Source of the DNA: an uncultured Fibrobacter sp.
GTDB lineage: Bacteria > Fibrobacterota > Fibrobacteria > Fibrobacterales > Fibrobacteraceae
DNA: 45,718 bases
Direction: 5' to 3'
NCBI GenBank assembly: GCA_900313675.1
Contig: OMSO01000013.1
Location: 1 to 45,718, forward strand
Each line of letters starts with the position of its first letter. Positions within the stretch are counted from its first letter, which is position 1. The position numbers and the translations under genes were made by a program. Below are positions 24,297 to 32,443 of the stretch, in pieces. The notes below the pieces were generated by a model. The model was given only the letters and a program-made list of their open reading frames with translations, was not told where the DNA came from and ran no database searches.

Positions 24297-25937
24297 GTGT
24301 CCAGAGCTTTGTGCAACCTTTTGAATGTTTGGACAATCCTAGCAACGACGCTGGCCGTTTCTGCCTTTGCCCACGGGCGGTGCGGCACCATGCAGGCAGT
24401 AGAAAGTTGGATAGAGAACAAGGGAAAGGTCACGACCGCAGCAACAACCACGCAGGGTTCCTGCGAAGTCGAGGATTACTACGACTCCGTCTATTCCAAG
24501 ACTACCTCCCATTTCCAGATTTTCTATGTACTGAACGGGCCTCATGCCACTACGGAAAAATTCGTAGACAGCCTGGCCGTCAACCTGGAAAAAGCCTGGG
24601 ACCTGCATATTTCCAAAAATAAAATGCTGGTTCCAAAAGGCAGGGACACCACTGTCCATTATCTGAAACCCGTTAAGCCCGGGCTCTACGGAGTCGAAAT
24701 CTTGGAACTGAACCTTGTCCGCAATCCGAAAACCGTTCACGGCAGCTCCGGTTTTTGCGAAGAATGCTTTGCCGTCACGAATTTCTCCGGCAGAAACAAC
24801 TGGCAGACTTCGGAGCTTATGATTGACAACGATTTTATGGTCGTTGACTTGTTCAATCCCGAATACGCCAGCCTGGATGTAGGCGGAAAGAAATGCAAAT
24901 ACTGGAAATCCACAAAGCCGATTATCCACGCCACCGAAAAATATTCCTACGCCGAAAAATGGGACAAGGCCATCCGCGTCACGGCATTCCACGAACTGTA
25001 CCACGCCATCCAAGTCCGCTACCTGAGCCCTTACGAGCACATGAATTTCTGGTTCGAGGCTTCTGCCACCGGCATGGAAGAGGTCGGCGCCCCCGAAGTG
25101 AACGACTATGTCCGTTATATTCCAGAGTTCCTGGATCAGACCGGAACCCCACTTGACCAAAATACGGCCATCTACGGAGCCTCCCTGTTTTTCCTGTACC
25201 TCCACAATCGTGTAGATTCCCTCTTTGACAAGTCCATCTGGGAAAACTTCTCCAAAAATCCTGAAGGTTCTTTCCGGCAACAGTACGCAAGCGCTGTCGG
25301 GGCACGCAAGAAAAAACCGCAAGAAACGTTCCAGGACTTTGCGGAGCGCCTCGCCTATTCCGGCAAGAACAGCAAGGCCGTAGATTCCAGCGCTTGGTTT
25401 TCTGCGGATCAGCCTCTCTGGAAAACGGTTCCCTACATTTATAGCACCGAAGGATTCAGGCCCGATTCCTCCATATTCTCCTACAATTACTACGGAGCCG
25501 GTTTCCCGAATCTCGAAAACTATGCCGGCAAGGCTTCTGTGCTGCTGTTCAAAGACGGCCATGCCAGCCTGCGGAAAATCTCTAGCATAAACACCCTGGA
25601 TTCACTGCGAACCGAAAGTTTCGCCGCCGATTCCATCATCTGGATTTTCAGCCGTTTCGAAAACCCCTCTCCCCTGCCCGGGAAACTAGCCTCAAAACCC
25701 CTGCGGGCCTACCCCACCCCCTGGCGGCACGGGAACCTTTGTTTTGCTCCACTGCCTCTGGACAAAAAATTCATAGAAATCCGTAACCGCAGGGGCGACC
25801 TGATTTTCCGCGAAAAATACGACAGCGAGACCCTCTGTTTAGACGAAAACTTTATAAAATCCAAGATGGTCCCAGGAGTTTACCGCTATAGAGCGGGCTC
25901 CAGCGGCAAAACCAAGGATTTAATGATTATCTATTAA
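24297..25937 (+). CDS. Secreted HExxH metalloprotease (MXAN_6640-like family)
   Basis: A 546-aa exported protein. The start is the GTG at 24297, with TAGGAG overlapping the ubiD stop five bases upstream; an upstream in-frame start would lie inside ubiD. A signal peptide spans about residues 1-27 (ends SAFAHG). The catalytic site is HELYH at 232-236, followed by FWFEASATGMEE (254-262), which would supply the downstream Glu zinc ligand of a gluzincin. Cysteines elsewhere may form disulfides. The region up to residue 230 is propeptide-like, and the last 70 residues resemble a beta-sandwich ending KDLMIIY. It is probably an extracellular peptidase, but its substrate is unknown. Confidence 0.75.
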   Translation: MSRALCNLLNVWTILATTLAVSAFAHGRCGTMQAVESWIENKGKVTTAATTTQGSCEVEDYYDSVYSKTTSHFQIFYVLNGPHATTEKFVDSLAVNLEKAWDLHISKNKMLVPKGRDTTVHYLKPVKPGLYGVEILELNLVRNPKTVHGSSGFCEECFAVTNFSGRNNWQTSELMIDNDFMVVDLFNPEYASLDVGGKKCKYWKSTKPIIHATEKYSYAEKWDKAIRVTAFHELYHAIQVRYLSPYEHMNFWFEASATGMEEVGAPEVNDYVRYIPEFLDQTGTPLDQNTAIYGASLFFLYLHNRVDSLFDKSIWENFSKNPEGSFRQQYASAVGARKKKPQETFQDFAERLAYSGKNSKAVDSSAWFSADQPLWKTVPYIYSTEGFRPDSSIFSYNYYGAGFPNLENYAGKASVLLFKDGHASLRKISSINTLDSLRTESFAADSIIWIFSRFENPSPLPGKLASKPLRAYPTPWRHGNLCFAPLPLDKKFIEIRNRRGDLIFREKYDSETLCLDENFIKSKMVPGVYRYRAGSSGKTKDLMIIY

Positions 25938-25948
25938 TGCCTAATTTC

Positions 25949-25954
25949 TAAATT
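25949..25954 (+). promoter_or_regulatory. TAAATT -10-like box 8 nt before cysE
   Basis: TAAATT at 25949-25954 precedes the ATG at 25963 by eight bases, without a Shine-Dalgarno. The same TTCTAAATT string lies six bases before the ATG of the histidine phosphatase gene (27410-27415). Confidence 0.4.
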
Positions 25955-25962
25955 TGAACGCG

Positions 25963-26751
25963 ATGACTATAGACGAAATCGAAAAGGAACTGCGGAAAGA
26001 CGCACAGGAACTTGTAAAGCGGGAACCCCTTTCCCGCCTGATCCTAGAAGAACAAATCCTGAGCCGCAAGAACTTTGCGGAAATGCTTTCGGTAACGCTT
26101 GCCTGCCAGCTGGCGGGAGAAGTCATTGACCGAACTGAGCTGGAAAAGATTTTCAACGAACTGTACGTCAAGCATCCGGAACTTTTGGACGATGCCGTAC
26201 ACGATTTGCGGGCCACCGTACTTCGCGACCCCGCTTGCACCGGATACCTGGAACCGCTTTTGCTTTTCAAGGGTTTTCAGGGTCTACAGGCCTACCGCGT
26301 AGCTCATGTGCTCTGGGAAGAAGACCGTCAGTTCCCGGCCAAGATGCTCCAGAACATCATCAGCCGCAAGTTCGGCATGGATTTCCACCCGGCGGCAAAG
26401 ATTGGCCACGGAATTCTCGTGGACCACGCCACCAATATCGTCATCGGTGAAACCGCCGTAGTCGGGAACAACGTGAGCTTTTTGCATGGAGTGACCCTGG
26501 GCGGTACCGGCAACGAAGTCGGAGACCGTCACCCGAAAATCGGGAACGGCGTGATGCTTGGAGCCCACGCTCAGCTTTTAGGGAACATCCACATCGGCGA
26601 CTGCGCAAAAATTGGCGCCGGTGCGGTGGTGCTGACCGACGTGCCGCCTCACACCACCTACGCTGGGGTCCCTGCCGTAGAAGTGGGCCACCCCGACGAC
26701 GAAACGCCCAGCTTCAACATGCAGCAGGACTTTACGCGGGACTGTAAATAG
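25963..26751 (+). CDS. cysE: Serine O-acetyltransferase
   Basis: Forms O-acetylserine from serine and acetyl-CoA for cysteine synthesis. The N-terminal helical SATase domain (about 5-130) contains DLRATVLRDPACTGYLEP and the YRVAHVLWEE segment. The left-handed beta-helix (about 140-240) is built from hexapeptide repeats, including HGILVDHATNIVIGETAV, SFLHGVTLGGTG, DRHPKIGNGVMLGAHAQLLG and GAGAVVLTDVPP. The active-site Asp/His pair is visible as VDHAT and FLHGVT. The 262-aa length is normal. ATG 25963 is preferred over a TTG nine bases earlier. It is followed closely by nth. Confidence 0.94.
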   Translation: MTIDEIEKELRKDAQELVKREPLSRLILEEQILSRKNFAEMLSVTLACQLAGEVIDRTELEKIFNELYVKHPELLDDAVHDLRATVLRDPACTGYLEPLLLFKGFQGLQAYRVAHVLWEEDRQFPAKMLQNIISRKFGMDFHPAAKIGHGILVDHATNIVIGETAVVGNNVSFLHGVTLGGTGNEVGDRHPKIGNGVMLGAHAQLLGNIHIGDCAKIGAGAVVLTDVPPHTTYAGVPAVEVGHPDDETPSFNMQQDFTRDCK

Positions 26752-26781
26752 AGCTTAGAGACTAGGATCTAGTGGCTAGAG
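26751..26781 (+). repeat. Short heptamer array GNNNCTA overlapping the nth start
   Basis: Units gagctta, gagacta, ggatcta and gtggcta run in 7-bp register. The fourth unit contains the GTG start codon of nth, so the first codons of that gene are part of the array. Confidence 0.6.
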
Positions 26782-27404
26782 CAAACTCCAACAAGATCAA
26801 GTTCATTAGCGAAACTCTAGATGAGTTGTTTCCGAACCCGCCCATCCCGCTGGATTTCAAAAGCCCCTACACGTTGTTGGTAGCAGTTGTGCTCAGCGCC
26901 CAGTGTACCGACATACGGGTAAACCAGGTAACCAAGGTTCTTTTCAAGGAAGCCAGTACACCCTCCGCCATGGTCAAGCTTGGCGTAAAACGCATTGCCG
27001 AAATCATCAAGCCCTGCGGTTTTTTCAACACCAAGAGTGTGAACATTTTCAACCTGTCCAAGACCCTGGTAGAAAAATACAAGGGAAAAGTCCCCTGCAC
27101 CTTTGAAGAACTGGAAGCCCTGCCCGGCGTAGGCCACAAGACCGCAAGCGTGATCATGAGCCACGCCTACAAGATTCCCGCATTCCCGGTGGATACGCAT
27201 ATCCACCGTCTGGCAGAGCGCTGGGGTCTAAGCGACGGCAGTAGCGTTGAACAGACCGAAAAAGACCTGAAGAAAATCTTCCCCGAAAACGAATGGGAAA
27301 AACGCCACCTGCAGATTATCTACTACGGACGAACCTATTGCAAGGCCCGTGGACACAAGGTGGAAAACTGCCCTATATGTAAGAGAATTGCGAACGGACG
27401 TTAA
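26772..27404 (+). CDS. nth: Endonuclease III (Nth), [4Fe-4S] loop reduced
   Basis: A bifunctional DNA glycosylase/AP lyase that removes oxidised pyrimidines. The helix-hairpin-helix and catalytic Lys are seen in LPGVGHKTASVI (about residues 117-128) and the catalytic Asp in PVDTHIHRLAERW (about 136-148). VVLSAQCTDIRVNQVT matches the N-terminal core. Instead of the four-Cys C-x6-C-x2-C-x5-C iron-sulfur loop there is CKARGHKVENCPICKRIANGR, with only three cysteines and different spacing, so the cluster may be absent. The start is the GTG at 26772 with AGGA upstream; this start lies within a heptamer repeat. It forms a compact pair with cysE. Confidence 0.9.
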   Translation: MARANSNKIKFISETLDELFPNPPIPLDFKSPYTLLVAVVLSAQCTDIRVNQVTKVLFKEASTPSAMVKLGVKRIAEIIKPCGFFNTKSVNIFNLSKTLVEKYKGKVPCTFEELEALPGVGHKTASVIMSHAYKIPAFPVDTHIHRLAERWGLSDGSSVEQTEKDLKKIFPENEWEKRHLQIIYYGRTYCKARGHKVENCPICKRIANGR

Positions 27405-27421
27405 TTTTCTAAATTAGGGAC

Positions 27422-28039
27422 ATGATTCTTTGGACTTTTCGACATACCAAGCCATACAACCCCAAGGATGTCTGTTACGGACGCCTGGATTTTGATGTTT
27501 CTACGACCTTTCCTGAAGAATCCCGATCTGCAATAGATGCCTTTCTAAAAACAGACGCCAAGCCTTCCAGACTTTTCACTAGTCCGCTACTTCGTTGCTT
27601 GCGACTAGCCGAAGAAGTCTCTAAAGCAACAGGACTTCCCCTAGAAAAGGAAAATTCTCTCCAAGAAATCAATTTCGGAACATGGGAAGGACAAAAGCTT
27701 ACCGCCGTTCCCCAAAAAGAAATGTCTGCATGGGTTCATGACTTGAGAGGCTTTCGGTTCCCTGATGGTGAGAGCTTCTACGACGTGGACAAGCGTGTCG
27801 AAAAATTTCTGGACAGCCTCGACGACAATGGCGAATTTCTGTGGGTAACCCATGCAGGGGTTATTGCCGCTCTGCAGCATTTTGCATGTGGACTCCCCGA
27901 CAGTCGATTTGTAGAGGGAGAATTCAGCTACACCATGGTCAATCGTTTCGAATTCAAGCGCAATTCCAATGGCCACTATCGCGGAACTTTTGTCAAAATT
28001 CATGATGGCATCCAAATGCCACCCCTGCCCCTGGGTTAA
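27422..28039 (+). CDS. Histidine phosphatase family protein (CobC/phosphoglycerate mutase-like)
   Basis: A 205-aa phosphatase of the phosphohistidine superfamily. The catalytic RHT motif near residue 7 replaces the usual RHG, and the second His lies in VTHAGVI (about residue 140). The acid/base Glu is in LQEINFGTWEG and the second Arg is in SPLLRCLRLAEE. The N-terminal VCYGRLDFDV is reminiscent of alpha-ribazole phosphatases (CobC), which dephosphorylate an intermediate of cobamide synthesis; other small phosphate esters are possible. A TAAATT box lies six bases before the ATG. Its stop codon overlaps the stop of the convergent DUF5683 gene. Confidence 0.8.
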   Translation: MILWTFRHTKPYNPKDVCYGRLDFDVSTTFPEESRSAIDAFLKTDAKPSRLFTSPLLRCLRLAEEVSKATGLPLEKENSLQEINFGTWEGQKLTAVPQKEMSAWVHDLRGFRFPDGESFYDVDKRVEKFLDSLDDNGEFLWVTHAGVIAALQHFACGLPDSRFVEGEFSYTMVNRFEFKRNSNGHYRGTFVKIHDGIQMPPLPLG

Positions 28040-28995
28040 AAATCAAGGGTTAGAAAAGCCTGAGCTCCACCCGTAAGGCTTGGCAATAGAGCCAAATGGA
28101 TTGGATTGTCAAAATCACTCAAGAGAGCGTCGACGGCGGCGTCACCGATAGAGTATAGATAGATCAGCGCAATTCCCCAAATGTACTGGTTCCTATTTTT
28201 ACGGTAATAGGTAGTACGCTCGGCAACACGCTCGTAGTCCTCGGATTCAGGGCTTTCCGCTTCCATTACGTGTTTTCGCCCAACGTAATAATCAACCATC
28301 TTCTGAGATGTCCATATACTTGTGCTTGCTCCAATAAGGCCCATGTACAACAAGCCTGCTTTTCCAAATTCTCCATTGTACATCTGACCAAAGCCCGGGA
28401 TCAAGCCCCAAAGAATCGCTTTTTTCATACTGCGATACTCTACACTTCTATAGTTGTTATTCCACCAAATTCCAAAAGCATCAAACATACCATACAAGTG
28501 TAAACCCAAAAGCCAGGCGTTTTCTGCTATGCGCAAATCCTCTTGCTCTTTTTTCTTGTCGCTTTTCTCACGAACCCGATTAACAAATTCATTGCGTTTT
28601 TTCTGATACGAAAAAATACTATCTCTATCGGCAAAGGCTAGTTTTTTCGTATATAGGCCGACCGAATCCTGAAATGCGCGAGCCTGTTTTAACACTCTAT
28701 CCTTTTGAAATGACTTATTATAATAAACCTCGTAAAAAAGGAAAGCTTCGATTCCAGTAATAAAGCCACCCCTTATGTAGTGTTCCGTATAATAATGTCC
28801 ACCACCAGGGAATAAGCTGAAAAGCATCGTCAGCACTAAGGAATTTCTATCCGTTGGAACATCCCATTCATTTACGGTAAGGGTATCAATAGATTCAATA
28901 CCCGTTTTCCCTTTTTGCAAAGGGTCGCTCTGTGCATAGAGCGGCGCCAGTCCAAGGCAAAGAAATAGTGCTATATAGGCAAGGGATTTCACCAT
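28036..28995 (-). CDS. DUF5683-type membrane protein
   Basis: A 319-aa protein with a signal peptide (ATG 28995; MVKSLAYIALFLCLGLAPLY then AQSD). Several membrane-associated segments follow with the glycine-rich motifs LFSLFPGGGHYYTEHYIRGG and LIPGFGQMYNGEFGKAGLLYMG. These paired PGxGQxYNxxxxKG-type motifs characterise DUF5683/TM2-like proteins. A charged coiled-coil-like stretch (NRVREKSDKKKEQEDLR) lies between them. The function is unknown. An upstream in-frame start would place charged residues before the signal peptide and was rejected. A TATATT box lies eight bases upstream. The 3' end overlaps the convergent phosphatase stop, leaving no room for a separate terminator. Confidence 0.7.
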   Translation of the reverse strand: MVKSLAYIALFLCLGLAPLYAQSDPLQKGKTGIESIDTLTVNEWDVPTDRNSLVLTMLFSLFPGGGHYYTEHYIRGGFITGIEAFLFYEVYYNKSFQKDRVLKQARAFQDSVGLYTKKLAFADRDSIFSYQKKRNEFVNRVREKSDKKKEQEDLRIAENAWLLGLHLYGMFDAFGIWWNNNYRSVEYRSMKKAILWGLIPGFGQMYNGEFGKAGLLYMGLIGASTSIWTSQKMVDYYVGRKHVMEAESPESEDYERVAERTTYYRKNRNQYIWGIALIYLYSIGDAAVDALLSDFDNPIHLALLPSLTGGAQAFLTLDF

Positions 28996-29003
28996 TAGTG
29001 CGG

Positions 29004-29009
29004 AATATA
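29004..29009 (-). promoter_or_regulatory. TATATT -10 box for the DUF5683 gene
   Basis: On the minus strand TATATT is followed by eight bases and then ATG (28995). There is no Shine-Dalgarno and no clear -35 box. Confidence 0.45.
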
Positions 29010-29108
29010 GAAAAATTCCTACATCTACCGCACCTATGTGCACTTCCTTGCTAAAAAAGGTCTCGCTAATTTATTTTTCAAAAAAAATTAAAACAGAAAC
29101 GATCATGC

Positions 29109-29137
29109 TTGACAGAACCAGAAATTAAGTGTATATT
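29109..29137 (+). promoter_or_regulatory. Consensus sigma-70-type promoter of ruvB, probably leaderless
   Basis: TTGACA (29109-29114), a 17-bp spacer and TATATT (29132-29137) form a near-perfect vegetative promoter. Eight bases separate the -10 box from ATG 29146, so the predicted +1 falls within one or two bases of the start codon. No Shine-Dalgarno is present. Confidence 0.8.
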
Positions 29138-29145
29138 TGTGCAGT

Positions 29146-30183
29146 ATGGAAGATAAACGCGTCATTTCTCCCGGCAAAAACTCCATGGACGAATCCGAAA
29201 TGGAGCAGACCCTCCGGCCGCTCAGTCTGGAGCAGTTTACGGGCCAGGCCTCCATCAAGGAGAGCCTTTCTATCGCCATAGAGGCGGCCAAGCACCGGGG
29301 AGACGCCCTGGACCATTGCCTTTTTGCGGGGCCCCCTGGCCTCGGCAAGACGACTCTCGCGGGTATCATCGCCAAGGAGATGGGCGTGAACATCCACATC
29401 ACCAGCGGGCCCGTACTGGAAAAGGCCAGCGACCTGGCGGGGCTCCTTACGGGGCTTCAAGAAAACGACGTGCTGTTCATCGACGAGATCCACCGGCTGA
29501 ACCGCACCGTCGAGGAATACCTCTACCCCGCCATGGAAGATTTCAGGCTGGACATCATGCTGGATTCCGGCCCGGCGGCCCGAAGCGTGAACCTGCCCCT
29601 CAAGCATTTTACCCTGGTGGGCGCCACCACACGCACAGGCCTGCTTACCGGCCCCCTGCGCGACCGCTTCGGGTTGTCCTACCGGCTGGAACTCTACGAC
29701 GAAAAGGACCTGATGCAAATCCTGATGCGCAGTTCCAAGATTCTCGGGATTGAACTGACCCAAGACGCCGCCCAGATTCTGGGCGGGCGCTGCCGCGGCA
29801 CCCCCCGTATCGCGAACCGCATCTTGCGCCGGTGCCGTGACGTAGCACAGGTCCGCGGTTCAGGCGTTATCGACCTGGAGGCGGCGGAACGCACACTGCA
29901 GATGTTGGGCATCGACAGCGAAGGCCTGGACCCCATGGACCGGAAGATCCTCTCCATGATGATTGACAAGTTCGACGGGGGCCCAGTAGGCCTGGGTACC
30001 ATCGGGGCGGCCCTGGGCGAAGAGACCGACACCCTGGAAGAAGTTTACGAGCCCTACCTAATCCAGAAGGGGCTGCTTTCCCGCACAAAGCAGGGGCGCG
30101 TCGCTACCAGCAACGCCTACAGGCTACTCCACAAGAGCATGCCCAGCCACAAAGCCTCCGAGCAGATGGAACTGCCGCTGTAA
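29146..30183 (+). CDS. ruvB: Holliday junction branch migration helicase RuvB
   Basis: The AAA+ motor of the RuvAB complex. The 345-aa product has FTGQASIKESL at the N-terminus, Walker A GPPGLGKTT (about residues 60-68), Walker B VLFIDEIHRL, sensor 1 VGATTR, the arginine-finger region PLRDRFG, and a C-terminal winged helix with GPVGLGTIGAALGEE and QGRVATSNAYRLL. All are RuvB hallmarks. I start at ATG 29146 rather than an in-frame TTG nine bases earlier, because the predicted transcription start lies just before this ATG. It is convergent with the permease gene, with a long inverted repeat between them. Confidence 0.97.
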   Translation: MEDKRVISPGKNSMDESEMEQTLRPLSLEQFTGQASIKESLSIAIEAAKHRGDALDHCLFAGPPGLGKTTLAGIIAKEMGVNIHITSGPVLEKASDLAGLLTGLQENDVLFIDEIHRLNRTVEEYLYPAMEDFRLDIMLDSGPAARSVNLPLKHFTLVGATTRTGLLTGPLRDRFGLSYRLELYDEKDLMQILMRSSKILGIELTQDAAQILGGRCRGTPRIANRILRRCRDVAQVRGSGVIDLEAAERTLQMLGIDSEGLDPMDRKILSMMIDKFDGGPVGLGTIGAALGEETDTLEEVYEPYLIQKGLLSRTKQGRVATSNAYRLLHKSMPSHKASEQMELPL

Positions 30184-30207
30184 AAACACCTGACAAGAGC
30201 AACACAG

Positions 30208-30266
30208 CCCTTCGTCATTCTGAATGAAGCGTCAAAGACGCGCAATGAAGAATCCAGGACGAAGGG
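30208..30266. repeat. Long imperfect inverted repeat between convergent genes (REP-like, possible bidirectional terminator)
   Basis: The outer arms CCCTTCGTC (30208-30216) and GACGAAGGG (30258-30266) are perfect. An inner stem GCGTC (30229-30233) and GACGC (30237-30241) lies at the centre. The flanks read CATTCTGA and GAAGAATCC, resembling a widespread bacterial intergenic repeat type. It lacks a T-run. Confidence 0.65.
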
Positions 30267-30284
30267 ACCGATGTTCCTGAGAAT

Positions 30285-31301
30285 TTACGAGAACTTGATT
30301 CTCGGGTCCACCAACGTGTAGAGGATATCGCTGAAAAGGCGGCCCACCATGGCCATGAGGCTGCTGAGGAAGATGATGCCCATGACCACGTTGTAGTCCC
30401 GGTTCACCATGGAATTGTAGTATAGCAGGCCCATGCCGTCGATGTCGAAGACCTTCTCGATAAGGAGCGCCCCCGCAAACATGAGGGTGCAGATTTCGGA
30501 GAGGCGGGTGGCAATGGGAATGAGCGCGTTGCGGAGTGCATGGCGCACCAGGGCCTGCTTGAAACTCATGCCTTTTGCAAGGGCCGTGCGCATGTAGTCC
30601 TTGCCCAGTTCCTCCAGGGCGGAATTTTTCATGAGGAAGGTGAGGAAGGCGAACTCGCTGATCATGTAACAGAAAATCGGCAGAATCAAGTGGTGCCCCA
30701 GGTCCACGATTTTCCCGAAAAAGGAGAAATCCTCGAAGTCATCGCTGGTAAGACCCCCTAGCGGAAAGATGTCCAGGTAGGACCCGCCCGCGAGGAAAAT
30801 AATCAGGAGGATGCCCAGGGCATAACCCGGCATCACGTAGCCCGAGAATATCAGGCCCGAACTGAGGGAATCCAGCTTGCTCCCGTGATGTACCGCCTTC
30901 CAGAGGCCAAGGGGAATGCAAATCAGGTAACTCAAAAAGAACGAAGTGATACCGAAGAACAACGATATGGGAAAACGGCTCACAATGACGTCCCATACCG
31001 GAAGGCCGTAGGTGTAGCTCGCGCCCAAGTCCAGGTGCAGCACGTTCCAGAGCCAGATCAGGTAGCGTTTCCAGGCGGGCTGGTCAAACCCGAAGTAGGC
31101 CTGGATTTGGGCTATCTGGTCTGGCGACAGGGCTTTGGACGCATCCACCCCGCCCTTTATGGCGGCGGCCTGCTGGGCCCTGGAAATCATCTCCTCTACA
31201 GGGCCGCCCGGCAACAGCTGGATGAGTATAAAGCACACCAGCGAAATCCCGATGAGAGTCGGGACCATCAAAAGCAGGCGTCGGAGGATGTAGGACCGCA
31301 T
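30285..31301 (-). CDS. Peptide ABC transporter permease, YejB/DppB type
   Basis: An inner-membrane permease of 338 aa, one half of the channel of an oligopeptide or microcin-C-type importer. About six membrane helices are seen. RRLLLMVPTLIGISLVCF is the typical first helix, LLPGGPVEEMI follows as in YejB, and the cytoplasmic EAA loop reads ALAKGMSFKQALVRHALRNA. The C-terminal LVDPRIKFS is also typical. ATG 31301 is chosen over a TTG six bases earlier. No second permease or ATPase lies beside it in the window; the next gene upstream is dapB, with a repeat-filled gap between. Confidence 0.85.
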   Translation of the reverse strand: MRSYILRRLLLMVPTLIGISLVCFILIQLLPGGPVEEMISRAQQAAAIKGGVDASKALSPDQIAQIQAYFGFDQPAWKRYLIWLWNVLHLDLGASYTYGLPVWDVIVSRFPISLFFGITSFFLSYLICIPLGLWKAVHHGSKLDSLSSGLIFSGYVMPGYALGILLIIFLAGGSYLDIFPLGGLTSDDFEDFSFFGKIVDLGHHLILPIFCYMISEFAFLTFLMKNSALEELGKDYMRTALAKGMSFKQALVRHALRNALIPIATRLSEICTLMFAGALLIEKVFDIDGMGLLYYNSMVNRDYNVVMGIIFLSSLMAMVGRLFSDILYTLVDPRIKFS

Positions 31302-31316
31302 GATCAATAGGTATGA

Positions 31317-31434
31317 GGTATGGGGTCGCTCGTTTCACTCGCTTTGAGCTCGTTCGCTCCGCTCACTTTGAGTATTTCTCATAGCTCAAAGCACCGCAGG
31401 TGCGCGCCCATAGCTCAAAGCGCGTAGCGCGAGC
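31317..31434. repeat. Composite intergenic repeat with TTTGAG/CTCAAAG modules
   Basis: The left side carries GTATGAG and GTATGGG followed by two segments ending TTTGAG. The right side carries CTCAAAG modules fused to hairpins: GCACC-GCA-GGTGC at 31391-31403 and GCGC-GTA-GCGC at 31420-31430. The element fills the gap between dapB and the permease gene. Confidence 0.65.
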
Positions 31435-31435
31435 T

Positions 31436-32266
31436 CTAACGCATTTTTCCAGAGCGCAAAACGTCCATCATGTTGAAGGGTTTTGCGGTTCCGTTTGCGA
31501 GGTGACAAGCAAGGAAGTTCACCGCATCCACGGTGCCTTCGGCGTAAATCTTGCGGCCACAGACGTTGTGCTGGAACTCAAAGTGAACGGTGCCGTCGGC
31601 GCTGTCCAGGCTATAGGTGTGGAAGGCGTGACCGCCCAGGTATTCCTCGGGCACGTGCATCCGTTCCACCTGTTCCTTTTCGTTACGGACCTTCTCGATG
31701 TCGTCTACGGAGAAGTCGAATCCCATCTTCTGGAAGTCCCCTACCACGGCCTTGGCCGTGCCGCTGGTGTCCGCCTTGGTCTTCTGGTGGCTTTCCACCA
31801 CGGAAAGCTTGTAACCGCTGAACGCCGTGGGGAATTCCTTGGCCAAAAATTCAATCATCATCTGGAAAGCCACAATCTGCTTGGCCATATTGGGAGCAAT
31901 GACGCTGGGGTGGTTGGCGTCGGCCACAAGCTTTGCCAGGGCTTCGCGGTCACCGCCAGTAGTGCCCATCACAAAAGGAATCTTGTGCTTCACGTAGAAA
32001 GCGGCGTTGTCGTTTACCGCCGTGGGGTGGGTGTAGTCAATGCAAATCATTTTCGGGTACTTGGCCAGCACCTCGCCAATGCGCTCTTCGCGGTTGCTGG
32101 GCTTAAGGAGCTGGATGGTCTTGCCGGCCACCTCGGCCTCGTTTTCCACGATGATTTCGCCCGTCAGGGAATACGGGACCAGTTCCAAGCCGCGGGCCAC
32201 GCAGGTTTCGGCCACAATACGGCCCATGTTGCCCGGAATTCCATTTACCATTACTTGTACAGACAT
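31436..32266 (-). CDS. dapB: 4-hydroxy-tetrahydrodipicolinate reductase, plant-like type
   Basis: Reduces the dihydrodipicolinate precursor in the lysine/meso-diaminopimelate pathway using NAD(P)H. The N-terminal nucleotide-binding motif reads VNGIPGNMGRIV. VMGTTGG and the catalytic/substrate loop SHQKTKADTSGTAKA (about residues 156-170) match plant-type enzymes rather than the classic bacterial HHRxKxDAPSGTA. The C-terminal HNVCGRKIYAEGTVDAVNF is also of that type. The length is 276 aa. AGGAG lies six bases before the ATG. Since the organism has two wall peptidases nearby, the product probably feeds peptidoglycan diaminopimelate. Confidence 0.88.
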   Translation of the reverse strand: MSVQVMVNGIPGNMGRIVAETCVARGLELVPYSLTGEIIVENEAEVAGKTIQLLKPSNREERIGEVLAKYPKMICIDYTHPTAVNDNAAFYVKHKIPFVMGTTGGDREALAKLVADANHPSVIAPNMAKQIVAFQMMIEFLAKEFPTAFSGYKLSVVESHQKTKADTSGTAKAVVGDFQKMGFDFSVDDIEKVRNEKEQVERMHVPEEYLGGHAFHTYSLDSADGTVHFEFQHNVCGRKIYAEGTVDAVNFLACHLANGTAKPFNMMDVLRSGKMR

Positions 32267-32307
32267 TGTTACTCCTGTTTTTTTACTTCTAAACTTTTTG
32301 TTTCTAG

Positions 32308-32339
32308 ATCCTTCGACTCCGTTACACTCCGCTCAGGAT
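32308..32339. repeat. REP-like ATCCT/AGGAT repeat upstream of dapB
   Basis: The string starts ATCCTTCGACTCCG and ends CTCAGGATGAC. It is an imperfect inverted repeat of the same general type as those at 16843-16903 and 30208-30266. Confidence 0.5.
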
Positions 32340-32401
32340 GACACATGGGGAGTATCCGCGAGGATGACGTTAGCGACGCCCCTCGCCCCAAGCCTCGGAC
32401 T

Positions 32402-32443
32402 TTACACTTCACATTCCACATCTTACATTACACACTGCACCTA
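32402..32443 (+). repeat. Heptamer array NNACANN type
   Basis: Units ttacact, tcacatt, ccacatc, ttacatt, acacact and gcaccta follow in 7-bp register. They run up to the end of mutS. The unit differs from other arrays, but ACA is conserved at positions 3-5 in the first five units (CAC in the last, with AC-rich context). Confidence 0.6.

Noticed and set aside
24339..25562. 407-codon minus-strand frame opposite the metalloprotease gene
   Set aside because: The plus-strand gene has a signal peptide and a zinc motif; the minus frame has neither.
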